DNA of 64,000 bases from Rhizobium pisi (GCF_003938655.1 NZ_RJJT01000010.1:1-64000); one strand, 5' to 3'; numbered from the stretch's first letter, positions 18,958 through 27,745 are shown. Program-made: numbers and translations. The notes: generated by a model from the letters alone, not told the origin.

Positions 18958-19992
18958 TCAAGCCGCCTGCTTGCGCGGCTTGACGAGGCCGCGATTGACA
19001 AGCAGCTCGGCAATCTGAATGGCGTTCAGTGCCGCGCCCTTGCGCAGGTTGTCGGAGACCACCCACATGTTGAGGCCGTTTTCGACCGTCGCATCCTCAC
19101 GGATGCGCGAAATGTAGGTTGCGTCCTCGCCGGCGGATTCATACGGCGTGATGTAGCCACCGTTCTCGCGCTTGTCGATGACGAGGCAGCCGGGCGCATC
19201 GCGCAGGATGTCGCGGGCCTGATCGGCGGTGATCTCGTTTTCGAACTCGATGTTAACCGATTCCGAATGACCGATGAAGACGGGCACGCGCACGGCCGTG
19301 CAGGTCACCTTGATCTTCGGGTCGAGCATCTTCTTCGTCTCGGCCAGCACCTTCCACTCTTCCTTGGTGTAGCCGTCCTCCATGAAAGAATCGATGTGGG
19401 GGATGACGTTGAAGGCGATACGCTTGGTGAACTTCTTGTTCTCGATCGGATCGGCAACGAAGACGGCGCGCGTCTGGTTAAAGAGCTCATCCATGCCGTC
19501 CTTGCCGGCGCCGGAGACCGACTGGTAGGTCGATACGACGACGCGCTTGATCTTGGCGAAGTCGTGCAGCGGCTTCAGCGCCACCACCAGCTGGGCGGTC
19601 GAGCAATTCGGGTTAGCGATGATGTTGCGCTTGGTGAACTGCGTGATGGCGTCGGGGTTCACTTCCGGCACGATCAGCGGCACGTCGGCGTCGTAGCGCC
19701 AGGCCGAGGAATTGTCGATGACGACGCAGCCCTGCTGGCCGATCTTCGGCGAGAACTTCTTGGAAACCTCGCCGCCGGCCGACATCAGGCAGATATCAGT
19801 GTCGGAGAAATCGTAATTCTCCAGATTGGAGACCTTCAGCGTCCGGTCGCCATAGGAAACCTCGGTTCCCTGCGAACGCGCGGAGGCAAGCGCCACGACC
19901 TCATCGGCGGGGAAGCCTCGTTCGGAGAGGATGTTGAGCATCTCCCGGCCGACATTTCCGGTGGCTCCCGCAACTGCTACTTTGAAACCCAT
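18958..19992 (-). CDS. asd: aspartate-semialdehyde dehydrogenase
   Basis: Reduces aspartyl phosphate to aspartate semialdehyde with NADPH, the branch point to lysine, diaminopimelate, methionine and threonine. The 344-residue length fits. The N-terminal dinucleotide fold has VAGATGNVGREM, and the active-site cysteine is Cys130 in NPNCSTAQ. The start ATG is at 19992. A strong terminator follows. A possible 39-residue ORF lies 111 bases upstream on the same strand. Confidence 0.96.
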   Translation of the reverse strand: MGFKVAVAGATGNVGREMLNILSERGFPADEVVALASARSQGTEVSYGDRTLKVSNLENYDFSDTDICLMSAGGEVSKKFSPKIGQQGCVVIDNSSAWRYDADVPLIVPEVNPDAITQFTKRNIIANPNCSTAQLVVALKPLHDFAKIKRVVVSTYQSVSGAGKDGMDELFNQTRAVFVADPIENKKFTKRIAFNVIPHIDSFMEDGYTKEEWKVLAETKKMLDPKIKVTCTAVRVPVFIGHSESVNIEFENEITADQARDILRDAPGCLVIDKRENGGYITPYESAGEDATYISRIREDATVENGLNMWVVSDNLRKGAALNAIQIAELLVNRGLVKPRKQAA

Positions 19993-20103
19993 TTCTCAAG
20001 CTCTCTTTCTCTTCTCTCCTCTTGTCCGGTGAGGGGAAAGGCGCGACGGATCGCGTCTTCCTGTCCCCAGCCGAGCCGGGGAGAGAGCGGCAGGCCAGAG
20101 ACG

Positions 20104-20223
20104 TCAGACGGTTTTCGTCGTCGTTTTGGCCTTGGTTTTGGAAGAAACCGGAACGGCAATATCCACCCCGGCAACCCGTGCCCGGTCATTGCATTCGGCA
20201 ATGGCGTGTTCGTCGCGAACCAT
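20104..20223 (-). CDS. candidate 39-residue protein upstream of asd
   Basis: An ATG at 20223 preceded by AAAGGA at good spacing opens a 39-codon frame ending in TGA at 20104-20106. The peptide starts MVRDEHAIAECNDRARVAG, contains one cysteine and ends in a lysine/threonine-rich tail. It has no membrane segment. I do not recognise the family. It could be a free small protein or a leader peptide for asd, whose start is 111 bases downstream on the same strand. Support is the ribosome binding site and the sensible composition only. Confidence 0.5.
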   Translation of the reverse strand: MVRDEHAIAECNDRARVAGVDIAVPVSSKTKAKTTTKTV

Positions 20224-20328
20224 GGAGATTCCTTTTCCGCTGTTGCTCTAAGAAGGTTTTCCACAGGAGTCAAGGTTTTTGCGCACCTCGCCTCAGGCCC
20301 GCACGGGCGGCCGCGACCCTGCGACCTT

Positions 20329-20346
20329 TTGTCATGCCGTTGTCAT
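20329..20346 (+). promoter_or_regulatory. Pho box (PhoB binding site)
   Basis: Two direct repeats TTGTCAT at 20329-20335 and 20340-20346, separated by four bases (11-base period). Each differs by one base from the rhizobial PhoB half-site CTGTCAT. It ends 58 bases before the alkaline phosphatase ATG, a normal distance for a PhoB-activated promoter where the box replaces the -35 element. Confidence 0.85.
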
Positions 20347-20404
20347 CCCCGGCAGGTATCCCGGCCCGGTTGACAATTGTCTGCAACGAAAACGGGGGTT
20401 TTCC

Positions 20405-22159
20405 ATGCGTACGCTTCTCGCCGCCTTTGCGGCCACCACCATCCTCGCGGGCGCCGCCCAGGCGACGACGGTCTATCCGCTTGATCGCGCGACGATTCTC
20501 GTCGGTTCGCCGTTCGATTTCAAAGTCGAGCTCAACAAGCAGGTCAAGCCTGAGGACGTGAAGATCACGGTCAACGACCAGGACTACAAGACCGTTCTCG
20601 GGGGCGAGGCGCAGTTCGTCGAGCTGGAAAAGGGCAAGGAAGACAAGGCTCTCGGTTCCGCTCTCCTGCTGCGCGGCCTGAAGATTTCTGCGCCCGGCGC
20701 CTATAAGGTCGAGGTCGCAGCCGGCGACGAAACGAAGTCCGTCACCTGGAACGTTTACGAAACCGCCGCCCAGCCGAAGGCCAAGAACATCATTTTCCTG
20801 CTCGGCGACGGGCTTTCCGTTGCACATCGCACCGCCGCCCGCATCATGTCCAAGGGCATGACCGAGGGCAAGGCGAACGGCCGCCTGAACATGGACGATC
20901 TCGACCGCATGGCCTTCATCGGCACGTCGTCGACGAACGCGGTTTCCACGGACTCGGCCAACACCATGTCGGCTTACATGACGGGTCACAAGACCGCCGT
21001 CAACGCGCTCGGCGTCTATGCTGACCGCACGCCGGCCTCGCTTGACGACCCGCGTGTCGAAACCTTCGCGGAAGCCCTTCGCCGCACAACCAAGAAGTCG
21101 ATCGGCATCGTCGCGACGGCTGAAGTCGAGGACGCCACGCCGGCTGCGGTTGTTTCCCATACCCGCAACCGCAGCGACAAGGCCGAGGTCGTCGGCATGC
21201 TGCTCGACGTCAAGCCGGAAGTTCTCCTCGGCGGCGGCTCCGCCTATTTCCTCGGCAAGGAAGTCGCCGGCTCCAAGCGCAAGGACAATCAGGATTACAT
21301 CAAGCTGTTCCAGGAAGCCGGCTACAAGCTTGCGACCGACAAGAACGAGCTTGCAGCCAATGCATCGGCTGACGGCAATCTCCTCGGTCTCTTCCACACC
21401 GGCAACATGGACGTCACCCTCGATCGCGAGTTCCTGAAGAAGGGCACCGTCGACAAGTTCCCGAACCAGCCGGGCCTCGTCGAGATGACCAAGGTTGCGC
21501 TCGACCGTCTCTCCAAGAATCCCGACGGTTTCTTCCTGATGGTCGAAGGTTCCTCGATCGACAAAATGTCCCATCCGCTCGATTGGGATCGCGCCGTCTT
21601 CGAAACCATCGAATTCGACCAGGCGATCGGCGTGGCCCGCGAATTCCAGAAGGCCCATCCCGATACGCTGATCGTCGTCACCGGCGACCACACGCACGGC
21701 GTATCGATCATCGGCACCGTCGATGACGAAAAGCCCGGCACGGAGATGCGCGAAAAGGTCGGGACCTACGCCGAAGCAGGCTTCCCGAACTACAAGGATG
21801 AAAACGGCGACGGTTATCCCGACAAGGTCGACGTCAGTCGCCGCTTGTTCCTGAGCGCCAACAACGGCCCTGACCACTACGAGACCTTCCGTCCGAAGCT
21901 CGACGGTCCTTTCGTTCCGGCTGTCCAGAACGAAAAGAAGGAATATGTCGCCAACGAGCAGTACAAGGATGTTCCCGGCGCGGTCCTGGTTCAGGGCAAT
22001 CTTCCGAAGACCAGTGAAAGTGGCGTCCATGCGGTCGACGACGTCGTCCTGCAGTCGGCTGGCCCGGGTTCGGAAGAATTCCATGGCTACATGGAACAGA
22101 GCGACGTTTATCGCGTGCTCGCCGATACCTTTGCCCTCGGCTCCAAGCAGACGAACTGA
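20405..22159 (+). CDS. periplasmic alkaline phosphatase with N-terminal extra domain
   Basis: Hydrolyses phosphomonoesters to release phosphate, presumably in the periplasm during phosphate limitation. The 584-residue precursor has a signal peptide (cleavage after AQA, about residue 19), then a beta-rich module of roughly 100 residues, then a PhoA-type phosphatase domain. Visible metal and catalytic residues are Asp135 in LLGDGLS, the nucleophile Ser184 after Asp183 in TDSANTMSAYMTG, and Asp428/His429/His431 in TGDHTHG. An acidic loop at 465-476 (DENGDGYPDKVD) resembles a calcium site. The ATG at 20405 begins the signal peptide; the Pho box lies in the stretch upstream, which argues against longer starts. 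It is longer than E. coli PhoA (471). Confidence 0.92.
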   Translation: MRTLLAAFAATTILAGAAQATTVYPLDRATILVGSPFDFKVELNKQVKPEDVKITVNDQDYKTVLGGEAQFVELEKGKEDKALGSALLLRGLKISAPGAYKVEVAAGDETKSVTWNVYETAAQPKAKNIIFLLGDGLSVAHRTAARIMSKGMTEGKANGRLNMDDLDRMAFIGTSSTNAVSTDSANTMSAYMTGHKTAVNALGVYADRTPASLDDPRVETFAEALRRTTKKSIGIVATAEVEDATPAAVVSHTRNRSDKAEVVGMLLDVKPEVLLGGGSAYFLGKEVAGSKRKDNQDYIKLFQEAGYKLATDKNELAANASADGNLLGLFHTGNMDVTLDREFLKKGTVDKFPNQPGLVEMTKVALDRLSKNPDGFFLMVEGSSIDKMSHPLDWDRAVFETIEFDQAIGVAREFQKAHPDTLIVVTGDHTHGVSIIGTVDDEKPGTEMREKVGTYAEAGFPNYKDENGDGYPDKVDVSRRLFLSANNGPDHYETFRPKLDGPFVPAVQNEKKEYVANEQYKDVPGAVLVQGNLPKTSESGVHAVDDVVLQSAGPGSEEFHGYMEQSDVYRVLADTFALGSKQTN

Positions 22160-22212
22160 TCCTAAGTTGATTTGACGAGGCTGCTTGCCGGCCTTGTCTC
22201 TTTCATCATGGT

Positions 22213-22233
22213 CCCGGCCGCTGTGCGGCCGGG
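22213..22233 (+). terminator. possible terminator or attenuator hairpin
   Basis: A perfect 9-bp GC-rich stem (22213-22221 with 22225-22233) and 3-base loop followed by CTTCGGTTTT. It lies between the phosphatase stop and the GGAGG of the DUF3299 gene, so it may separate the two units. Confidence 0.5.
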
Positions 22234-22253
22234 CTTCGGTTTTGGAGGTCGCC

Positions 22254-22715
22254 ATGGAAAAATTCTCTTCGCTGCTTCTCGGCCGCCGCCGGCTGATCGG
22301 CGCTGCCATTGCGCTTCCCTTTACCGTTTCTGCTGTTCGCGCCACCGATCCCTCACTCACCTTCAACGAGCTCTACGGCAAGTTCGGCGTGCTCGGCCTC
22401 GAATTCTCCGACAAGGTGAAGGCGCTCGCCGGCCAGGAAATCAGCATGAAGGGCTTCATGGCGCCGCCGCTGAAGGCCGAGGCGCAGTTCTTCGTGCTCA
22501 CCGAAGTGCCGATGTCGCTCTGCCCCTTCTGCTCCTCGGATGCCGACTGGCCGGATAATATCGTCGTCGTCTATCTCTTGGAAAAGCAGACCTTCGTGCA
22601 GCCGCGCCAGACGATCGAAGTGCACGGCACGCTGGAATACGGTTCCTGGACGGATCCGGAAACCGGCTTCGTCAGCCTGCTGCGCATCCGCCAGGCCGAA
22701 TATTCGGCCGCCTGA
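22254..22715 (+). CDS. DUF3299 family exported protein
   Basis: A 153-residue protein with a twin-arginine-like export signal (GRRRLIGAAIALPF, predicted cleavage near VRA at 30). The mature part matches the DUF3299 pattern: an LAGQEISMKGFMAPP strand followed by a CPFC pair (Cys90, Cys93) that could bind metal or form a disulfide. GGAGG lies five bases before the ATG. The stop is 6 bases upstream of the ABC ATPase gene, so the three genes form one operon. The function is unknown; association with an ABC exporter-type permease suggests a periplasmic partner. The metal idea is inference from the cysteines and the histidine-rich loop of the permease. Confidence 0.75.
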   Translation: MEKFSSLLLGRRRLIGAAIALPFTVSAVRATDPSLTFNELYGKFGVLGLEFSDKVKALAGQEISMKGFMAPPLKAEAQFFVLTEVPMSLCPFCSSDADWPDNIVVVYLLEKQTFVQPRQTIEVHGTLEYGSWTDPETGFVSLLRIRQAEYSAA

Positions 22716-22721
22716 ACAGAT

Positions 22722-23414
22722 ATGCTCGCTCTCGATATCGAAAATCTTGATGTCACCTTCCCGGGTCTCTCCTCACCGGCGCTGGCGATCGGCCGCCTGT
22801 CGATCGATGCCGGCAGCAGGGTCGCCATCACCGGCGCGTCCGGCTCCGGCAAGAGCACCTTCGTCAATATCGTCACCGGGCTGGAACGGACGCGGCAGGG
22901 CCGCATCCGCTGGAACGGCGAAGACATCGCAGGTTTTTCCGAGAGCCGGCGCGACCGGTTCCGCGCCGCCAATATCGGCCTTGTTATGCAGGAGTTCCAT
23001 CTCTTCCCCGGTCTGTCGGCGTTGGAAAACGTACTTCTGCCCGCGCGCCTCGCGGGTGCTGCCACGGCAGATATCATCGAGCGGGCGCATGCGCTTTTGA
23101 GCACGGTCGGCCTTTCCCGTTCCGGCCAGAAGATCGAAACCATGTCGCGCGGCGAGATGCAGCGTGTGGCGATCGCCCGCGCGCTGCTGCGTAAGCCCGG
23201 CGTCATCATCGCCGACGAGCCGACCGCCAGCCTCGATGCCGAAAGCGGTGAGGCTGTCGGCGATCTCATCCTCGACCTCGCCATTGCCGAAGGCAGCACG
23301 CTGATCGTCGTTTCGCACGATCAGCGCCTCGCCAGCCGCCTCGACCGACGCATTACCTTTGGCGCCGGCCGGATCAAAGAGGATTCCGCCACCACGGCGG
23401 GGGAGGCTGCATGA
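22722..23414 (+). CDS. ABC transporter ATP-binding protein (LolD/MacB-type)
   Basis: A 230-residue cytoplasmic ATPase. Walker A is GASGSGKS at 38-45, the Q-loop is in MQEFHLFPGLSALENV, Walker B is VIIADEPTASLD, and the H-loop is VVSHD. The ABC signature reads MSRGEMQR instead of the usual LSGGQ, a noticeable deviation, although the glycine and glutamate are kept. The similarity is to ATPases that pair with FtsX-like permeases (LolD, MacB, FtsE) rather than to importers. Its end overlaps the permease start by four bases (ATGA). Confidence 0.9.
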   Translation: MLALDIENLDVTFPGLSSPALAIGRLSIDAGSRVAITGASGSGKSTFVNIVTGLERTRQGRIRWNGEDIAGFSESRRDRFRAANIGLVMQEFHLFPGLSALENVLLPARLAGAATADIIERAHALLSTVGLSRSGQKIETMSRGEMQRVAIARALLRKPGVIIADEPTASLDAESGEAVGDLILDLAIAEGSTLIVVSHDQRLASRLDRRITFGAGRIKEDSATTAGEAA

Positions 23415-24670
23415 TCCGCTTTATCTTCGCCGATCTCCGCCGTCTCTGGGCGGGGTCCTTGGTCGTCGTGCTGCTGGTGGCTCTGGCGAGCGCGCTCGGC
23501 GTTGCCGTCGTTCTGCAGGAACGAGCGCTTCGCCTCGGCAGCGCGCGGGCCGCCGACAAGTTCGATCTCGTCATCGGCGCCGGCGGCAGCGAGACGCAAC
23601 TTGTGCTGTCCTCCGTCTTCCTGCAGCCCTCGCCCCTGCCGCTGATGCCGGGCGAGGTTCTGGCCAGGCTTACTGGGGATCCTCGCGTCAACTGGGCCGC
23701 CCCAATCGGTTTCGGCGATTCCTTCTCCGGCTATCCGATCGTCGGCACAACGGCGACGCTGGCGGATAAGCTGTCTGGCGGCTTTGTCGAGGGCAAGGTT
23801 TTCGCGCGCGAGGGAGAGGCGGTGATCGGTTCTGCCGTCAAGCTTTCGCTCGGCGGCGAGATCAAGCCGATGCACGGTTCGGCGGAAGAAGGGGGCGAAA
23901 CCCACACCGAACTCGTCTATCATGTCGCTGGCCGCCTGCGGCCGACCGGCACCGCCTGGGATCGGGCCATTCTCGTTCCGATTCAGGCTGTCTGGCATAT
24001 TCACGGCCTGGGGACTGAAGGCGCCGAGGCCGTCGGGCACGATCACGAACAGGCCGGCGCCGAACACGATGCGCATGAACATCACGGCGAAATCGACCCG
24101 GATGCCGCGCTCGACGAGACCTGGAGCGCGGATGCTCCCGGCCTTCCCGCCATCCTCGTCAAGCCGAAGACAATCGCCGACGCCTACAAGCTGCGGCAGG
24201 ACTATCGCAGCGGCGATACCGTCGCTGTCTTTCCCGGCGAAGTGCTGACCAATCTCTACGCCACGCTCGGCGACGCCAAGCAGATCCTCGTCGCGGTCGC
24301 TTCCGGCGCGCAGGCTCTCGTCGCAGCCTCGCTGGTGCTGGTCACAGTCATCCATATCGGCCAGCGCCGCCGCCAGATCGGCGCGCTGAGGGCCTTCGGC
24401 GCCCCACGCGGCGCGATCTTCGGCATCGTCTGGCTGGAATTCTTCACGCTGGTGTCAATTGGAATCGGGCTCGGATTCGCGCTTGGGTTTGCCGCGGCCC
24501 TAATCTTGTCAGGCATGTTCTCGCAAACGAGCGGTATCGCCATGCCGGTGGCCTTTGCCCGCGAAGATGCCGGTCTTGCCGGCGTGCTGCTTGCCTTTGC
24601 CGCGATTCTCGCCGCCTTGCCGGCGGTGCTCGCCTATCGGCAATCGCCGGCGCAGGCGCTGAGGGCGTAG
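23411..24670 (+). CDS. FtsX-like ABC permease with a histidine-rich periplasmic loop
   Basis: A 419-residue permease with one N-terminal membrane helix (about 14-36), a large extracytoplasmic domain (about 37-285) and three C-terminal helices, the layout of the FtsX/MacB type that uses force on periplasmic partners rather than an import channel. The extracytoplasmic domain has a His-rich stretch with six histidines at 210, 212, 219, 222, 224 and 225 among acidic residues, which suggests binding of zinc or another transition metal. There is no partner solute-binding protein in the operon apart from the DUF3299 protein. No Zur- or Fur-type box was seen upstream. The substrate is unknown. Confidence 0.85.
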   Translation: MIRFIFADLRRLWAGSLVVVLLVALASALGVAVVLQERALRLGSARAADKFDLVIGAGGSETQLVLSSVFLQPSPLPLMPGEVLARLTGDPRVNWAAPIGFGDSFSGYPIVGTTATLADKLSGGFVEGKVFAREGEAVIGSAVKLSLGGEIKPMHGSAEEGGETHTELVYHVAGRLRPTGTAWDRAILVPIQAVWHIHGLGTEGAEAVGHDHEQAGAEHDAHEHHGEIDPDAALDETWSADAPGLPAILVKPKTIADAYKLRQDYRSGDTVAVFPGEVLTNLYATLGDAKQILVAVASGAQALVAASLVLVTVIHIGQRRRQIGALRAFGAPRGAIFGIVWLEFFTLVSIGIGLGFALGFAAALILSGMFSQTSGIAMPVAFAREDAGLAGVLLAFAAILAALPAVLAYRQSPAQALRA

Positions 24671-24886
24671 CAGACCCGCCGTTGCAAACCGGCAAAGCCG
24701 CTTTCGGCGGCGGAGAGCGCGACGTGGCGAAAGCGGGCCGTTCTTATACTAAAGTCATAATCCCAAAGCATCTCTCTTTGCGGCCTGTCTTTTCTGGCAC
24801 ACTCTCGTCAGGCGTGTTGCGGCCAGGGATATGCTTTGAGGAGAGCAGGTCGCGCGCGTTGCTCATCGCTCTGTGGAGGACAGACA

Positions 24887-26773
24887 ATGGCAAATGTCGC
24901 AAGCATCGACGGCGCGAAGGCCGGTCCGATGACCGGCGAGGAGAAGAAGGTCATCTTCGCATCTTCGCTCGGCACCGTTTTCGAATGGTACGATTTCTAT
25001 CTTTACGGTTCGCTCGCCACCTATATCGGCGCGACCTACTTCACCCAATATCCCGAGGCAACGCGCAACATCTTCACGTTGCTCGCCTTTGCCGCCGGCT
25101 TCCTGGTGCGCCCCTTCGGCGCGCTGGTGTTCGGCCGTCTCGGCGATCTCGTCGGCCGTAAATACACCTTCCTGGTGACGATCCTGATCATGGGCATGTC
25201 GACCTTCCTCGTCGGCATCCTGCCGGGCGCGGCTACCATCGGCATCGCAGCTCCGATCATCCTAATCGGTCTTCGCCTGCTCCAGGGCTTGGCGCTCGGC
25301 GGTGAATATGGCGGTGCGGCGACCTATGTCGCGGAACATGCGCCGAACGGGCGCCGCGGTTACTTCACCTCATGGATTCAGACGACGGCGACGCTCGGCC
25401 TGTTCCTGTCGCTGATCGTCATCGTCCTGGTTCAATATCTGATGGGTCAGGTTCAATTCGCCGCCTGGGGCTGGCGTATCCCGTTCCTGGTCTCGGTCGT
25501 CCTGCTCGGCATCTCAGTCTGGATCCGCCTGAAGATGAACGAATCGCCGGCGTTCCAGCGCATGAAGGCAGAGGGCAAGGGCTCCAAGGCGCCGCTGACC
25601 GAAGCCTTCGGCCAGTGGAAGAACGCCAAGATCGCGCTCATCGCGCTTCTCGGCGCCACCATGGGCCAGGCGGTCGTCTGGTACGGCGGCCAGTTCTATG
25701 CGCTGTTCTTCCTGCAGAACGTGCTGAAGGTGGATCTGCAGTCGGCCAACATCATGGTCGCCATCGCGCTGTTCCTGGCAACGCCGTTCTTCGTCATCTT
25801 CGGCGGCCTCTCCGACAAGATCGGTCGCAAGCCGATCATCATGGCGGGCCTTCTCATCGCGGCGGTAACCTATAATCCGCTGTTCAAGGCGATGACCTGG
25901 ACGGCGAACCCGGCGCTTGCCGAAGCACAGGCAACGATCCGCGCAACGGTCACAGCCGATCCCGCGGACTGCAGGTTCCAGTTCAACCCGACAGGCACGG
26001 TGAAGTTCACCAGTTCCTGCGACGTGGCGACGGCGTTCCTGACGAAGAACTCGGTGCCTTATGACGTCGTGCCCGGTCCCGCCGGACAGCCGGCAACGGT
26101 CAAGGTCGGCAACGAGACGATCACGAGCTTCGACGCCATCGCTGCCGGCGACAAGGCGAAGGGCATGACCGCCGCCTTCGAAAAGGGCGTCAACATCGCG
26201 CTTCACGATGCCGGCTACCCGCTGAAGCGTGGCGCCGTCAAGGTGGCAGACGCCAAGCTCGATGCCTTCATCGCCGCCAACCCGGAACTGGCGCTCAATG
26301 CCGATGCCGTGCGCGCCGGCGAGAAGGAAACGGTGCCGGCTGCCAAGCTGGTCGAAACCAAGCTGCTGACGGCGGATGAGGCCAATGGCGTCACCGACAT
26401 GGCGGTCTACAACATCGCCAATGGCGGCAGCTTCGCCATGGCCGCCGATCCCGCCCGCGTCAACTGGATCGGCACGATCGCGGTCCTGTTCGTCCTCGTC
26501 ATCTACGTGACGATGGTCTATGGCCCGATCGCCGCACTTCTGGTGGAGCTCTTCCCGACCCGCATCCGCTATACCGGCATGTCGCTGCCCTATCATATCG
26601 GCAACGGCTGGTTCGGCGGCCTGCTGCCGGCGACGGCCTTCGCGATGAGCGCTGCTGCGGGCGATATCTACTATGGTCTCTGGTATCCGATCGTCTTTGC
26701 GTCGATCACGCTGGTGATCGGCCTGATCTTCCTGCCGGAAACGAAGAACAGAGATATCCACGCAATGGATTGA
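24887..26773 (+). CDS. MFS transporter (metabolite:H+ symporter family) with a large inserted periplasmic domain
   Basis: A 628-residue transporter. The N-terminal FEWYDFYLYG segment, RPFGALVFGRLGDLVGRKY and SDKIGRKP loop motifs place it in the metabolite:H+ symporter (ProP/KgtP-like) family, whose members are normally 430-450 residues. The excess is one insertion of about 190 residues (about 337-525) between helices 9 and 10, a loop that should be periplasmic. It contains a cysteine pair (PADCRFQFNPTG ... SSCDVATAF) and no membrane helix. The last three helices and the ELFPTRIRYTG loop follow normally. GGAGG precedes the ATG by seven bases. The substrate is unknown; organic acids or osmolytes are likely for the family. 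Confidence 0.88.
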   Translation: MANVASIDGAKAGPMTGEEKKVIFASSLGTVFEWYDFYLYGSLATYIGATYFTQYPEATRNIFTLLAFAAGFLVRPFGALVFGRLGDLVGRKYTFLVTILIMGMSTFLVGILPGAATIGIAAPIILIGLRLLQGLALGGEYGGAATYVAEHAPNGRRGYFTSWIQTTATLGLFLSLIVIVLVQYLMGQVQFAAWGWRIPFLVSVVLLGISVWIRLKMNESPAFQRMKAEGKGSKAPLTEAFGQWKNAKIALIALLGATMGQAVVWYGGQFYALFFLQNVLKVDLQSANIMVAIALFLATPFFVIFGGLSDKIGRKPIIMAGLLIAAVTYNPLFKAMTWTANPALAEAQATIRATVTADPADCRFQFNPTGTVKFTSSCDVATAFLTKNSVPYDVVPGPAGQPATVKVGNETITSFDAIAAGDKAKGMTAAFEKGVNIALHDAGYPLKRGAVKVADAKLDAFIAANPELALNADAVRAGEKETVPAAKLVETKLLTADEANGVTDMAVYNIANGGSFAMAADPARVNWIGTIAVLFVLVIYVTMVYGPIAALLVELFPTRIRYTGMSLPYHIGNGWFGGLLPATAFAMSAAAGDIYYGLWYPIVFASITLVIGLIFLPETKNRDIHAMD

Positions 26774-26798
26774 TCTGCGTTCAAGCTTGACGAAAACG

Positions 26799-26823
26799 GC
26801 CCGGCGCTTACAAAGCGCCGGGC
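26799..26823. terminator. bidirectional terminator between MFS and PAP2 genes
   Basis: A perfect 11-bp stem (26799-26809 with 26813-26823) with a 3-base loop and TTTTT after it on the plus strand, GTTTTCG on the minus strand. The PAP2 stop codon (26808-26810) lies inside the hairpin. Confidence 0.9.
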
Positions 26824-27560
26824 TTTTTCATGTCCGGGAACAGTTGCTTCGAGATCGGCCAGCCATCCGGCGCCAGTTTGAAGAGCAGGCCGCAGCGGGC
26901 AAAGACGATCGCCGTCAGCAGCGAGAACCAGGCGCCCAAGGCAAGGCCGGCCATGACGTCGCTCGGATAATGGGCGCCGACCATGACGCGGGTCATGGCG
27001 AGCCAGATGGCGCAGATGATGAAGGCAACGCGGTAGCGCGGAAACAGAAGAGCAAAGGCAGCGAAGAAAGCGCCGACCGTGGTGGAATGGCCGGACGGGA
27101 AGCTTTCAAAAGCGGCATGGCCTGAAAAAGGCGTGAAGGAAAAGATGCCGTAGTCATGGAAATGCTCGGGGCGCGCCCTGCCGATCGCCCGCTTCAACAG
27201 ATTGGCGAGAAGGCCTGACAAGACGATGGTGGTGAAGAGATAGGCGCCGATCCAGCTGACATAAAGCGCCTGCGCCCTGGAGCGGGCCGTCTTCAAGAGC
27301 TTGTAGCCCGCCCTGCCCTGAAAGAAGAGCAGGATGCTGGTGTAGATCAGCCAGGCGGAATCGCCGAAACCGGTCAACATCTCGCCGAGGTGCTTCACGG
27401 GTGCGGGAGCTTCGCTGGCGCCGACCGGCGCATCGAAGAGCATCATGGAAAGGATCACGGCATTGAGCGTGATGAAGAGACAGGCCTGCCAGCGCAAAGG
27501 CGGCATGCCGACGCCGCTCCGGCGCCAGCGCCTGTCCAGGGAAGCCCAAAATGCCCGCAT
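26808..27560 (-). CDS. PAP2-family membrane phosphatase
   Basis: A 250-residue, about six-helix lipid phosphatase of the PAP2 superfamily. The three active-site motifs are complete: KRAIGRARP (123-131), PSGH (155-158) and Arg191 ... His197 ... Asp201 in RVMVGAHYPSD. Likely substrates are phosphatidic acid, undecaprenyl pyrophosphate or lipid A phosphates; the sequence does not decide. The start is uncertain: the ATG at 27560 has no clear ribosome binding site and the frame opens to 27611. The stop lies inside a shared terminator. Confidence 0.85.
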   Translation of the reverse strand: MRAFWASLDRRWRRSGVGMPPLRWQACLFITLNAVILSMMLFDAPVGASEAPAPVKHLGEMLTGFGDSAWLIYTSILLFFQGRAGYKLLKTARSRAQALYVSWIGAYLFTTIVLSGLLANLLKRAIGRARPEHFHDYGIFSFTPFSGHAAFESFPSGHSTTVGAFFAAFALLFPRYRVAFIICAIWLAMTRVMVGAHYPSDVMAGLALGAWFSLLTAIVFARCGLLFKLAPDGWPISKQLFPDMKKPGAL

Positions 27561-27745
27561 TGCATTATCCGTTCGAATTTGCCCTGGAGCGCCGCGCGTC
27601 CGACAGAACACGTCAAGGGCGCTCTCTCACCTGGATTGCGCGCTCGTTGAAATCCGGCGCAAAAATACACGAGATTGTGGCCGAGAATAGTCCGTTTCGG
27701 ATAATTCGGCCAAGCATGATGCGGGGTCTTTGCTCCCGATGAAGA

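Noticed and set aside
20270-22366. 698-codon open frame on the minus strand
   Set aside because: It lies antisense to the alkaline phosphatase and has the composition expected from a GC-rich codon shadow; no motif is present.
24793-24830. TGGCAC reminiscent of a sigma-54 -24 element before the MFS gene
   Set aside because: No TTGC-type -12 element follows at the required spacing.
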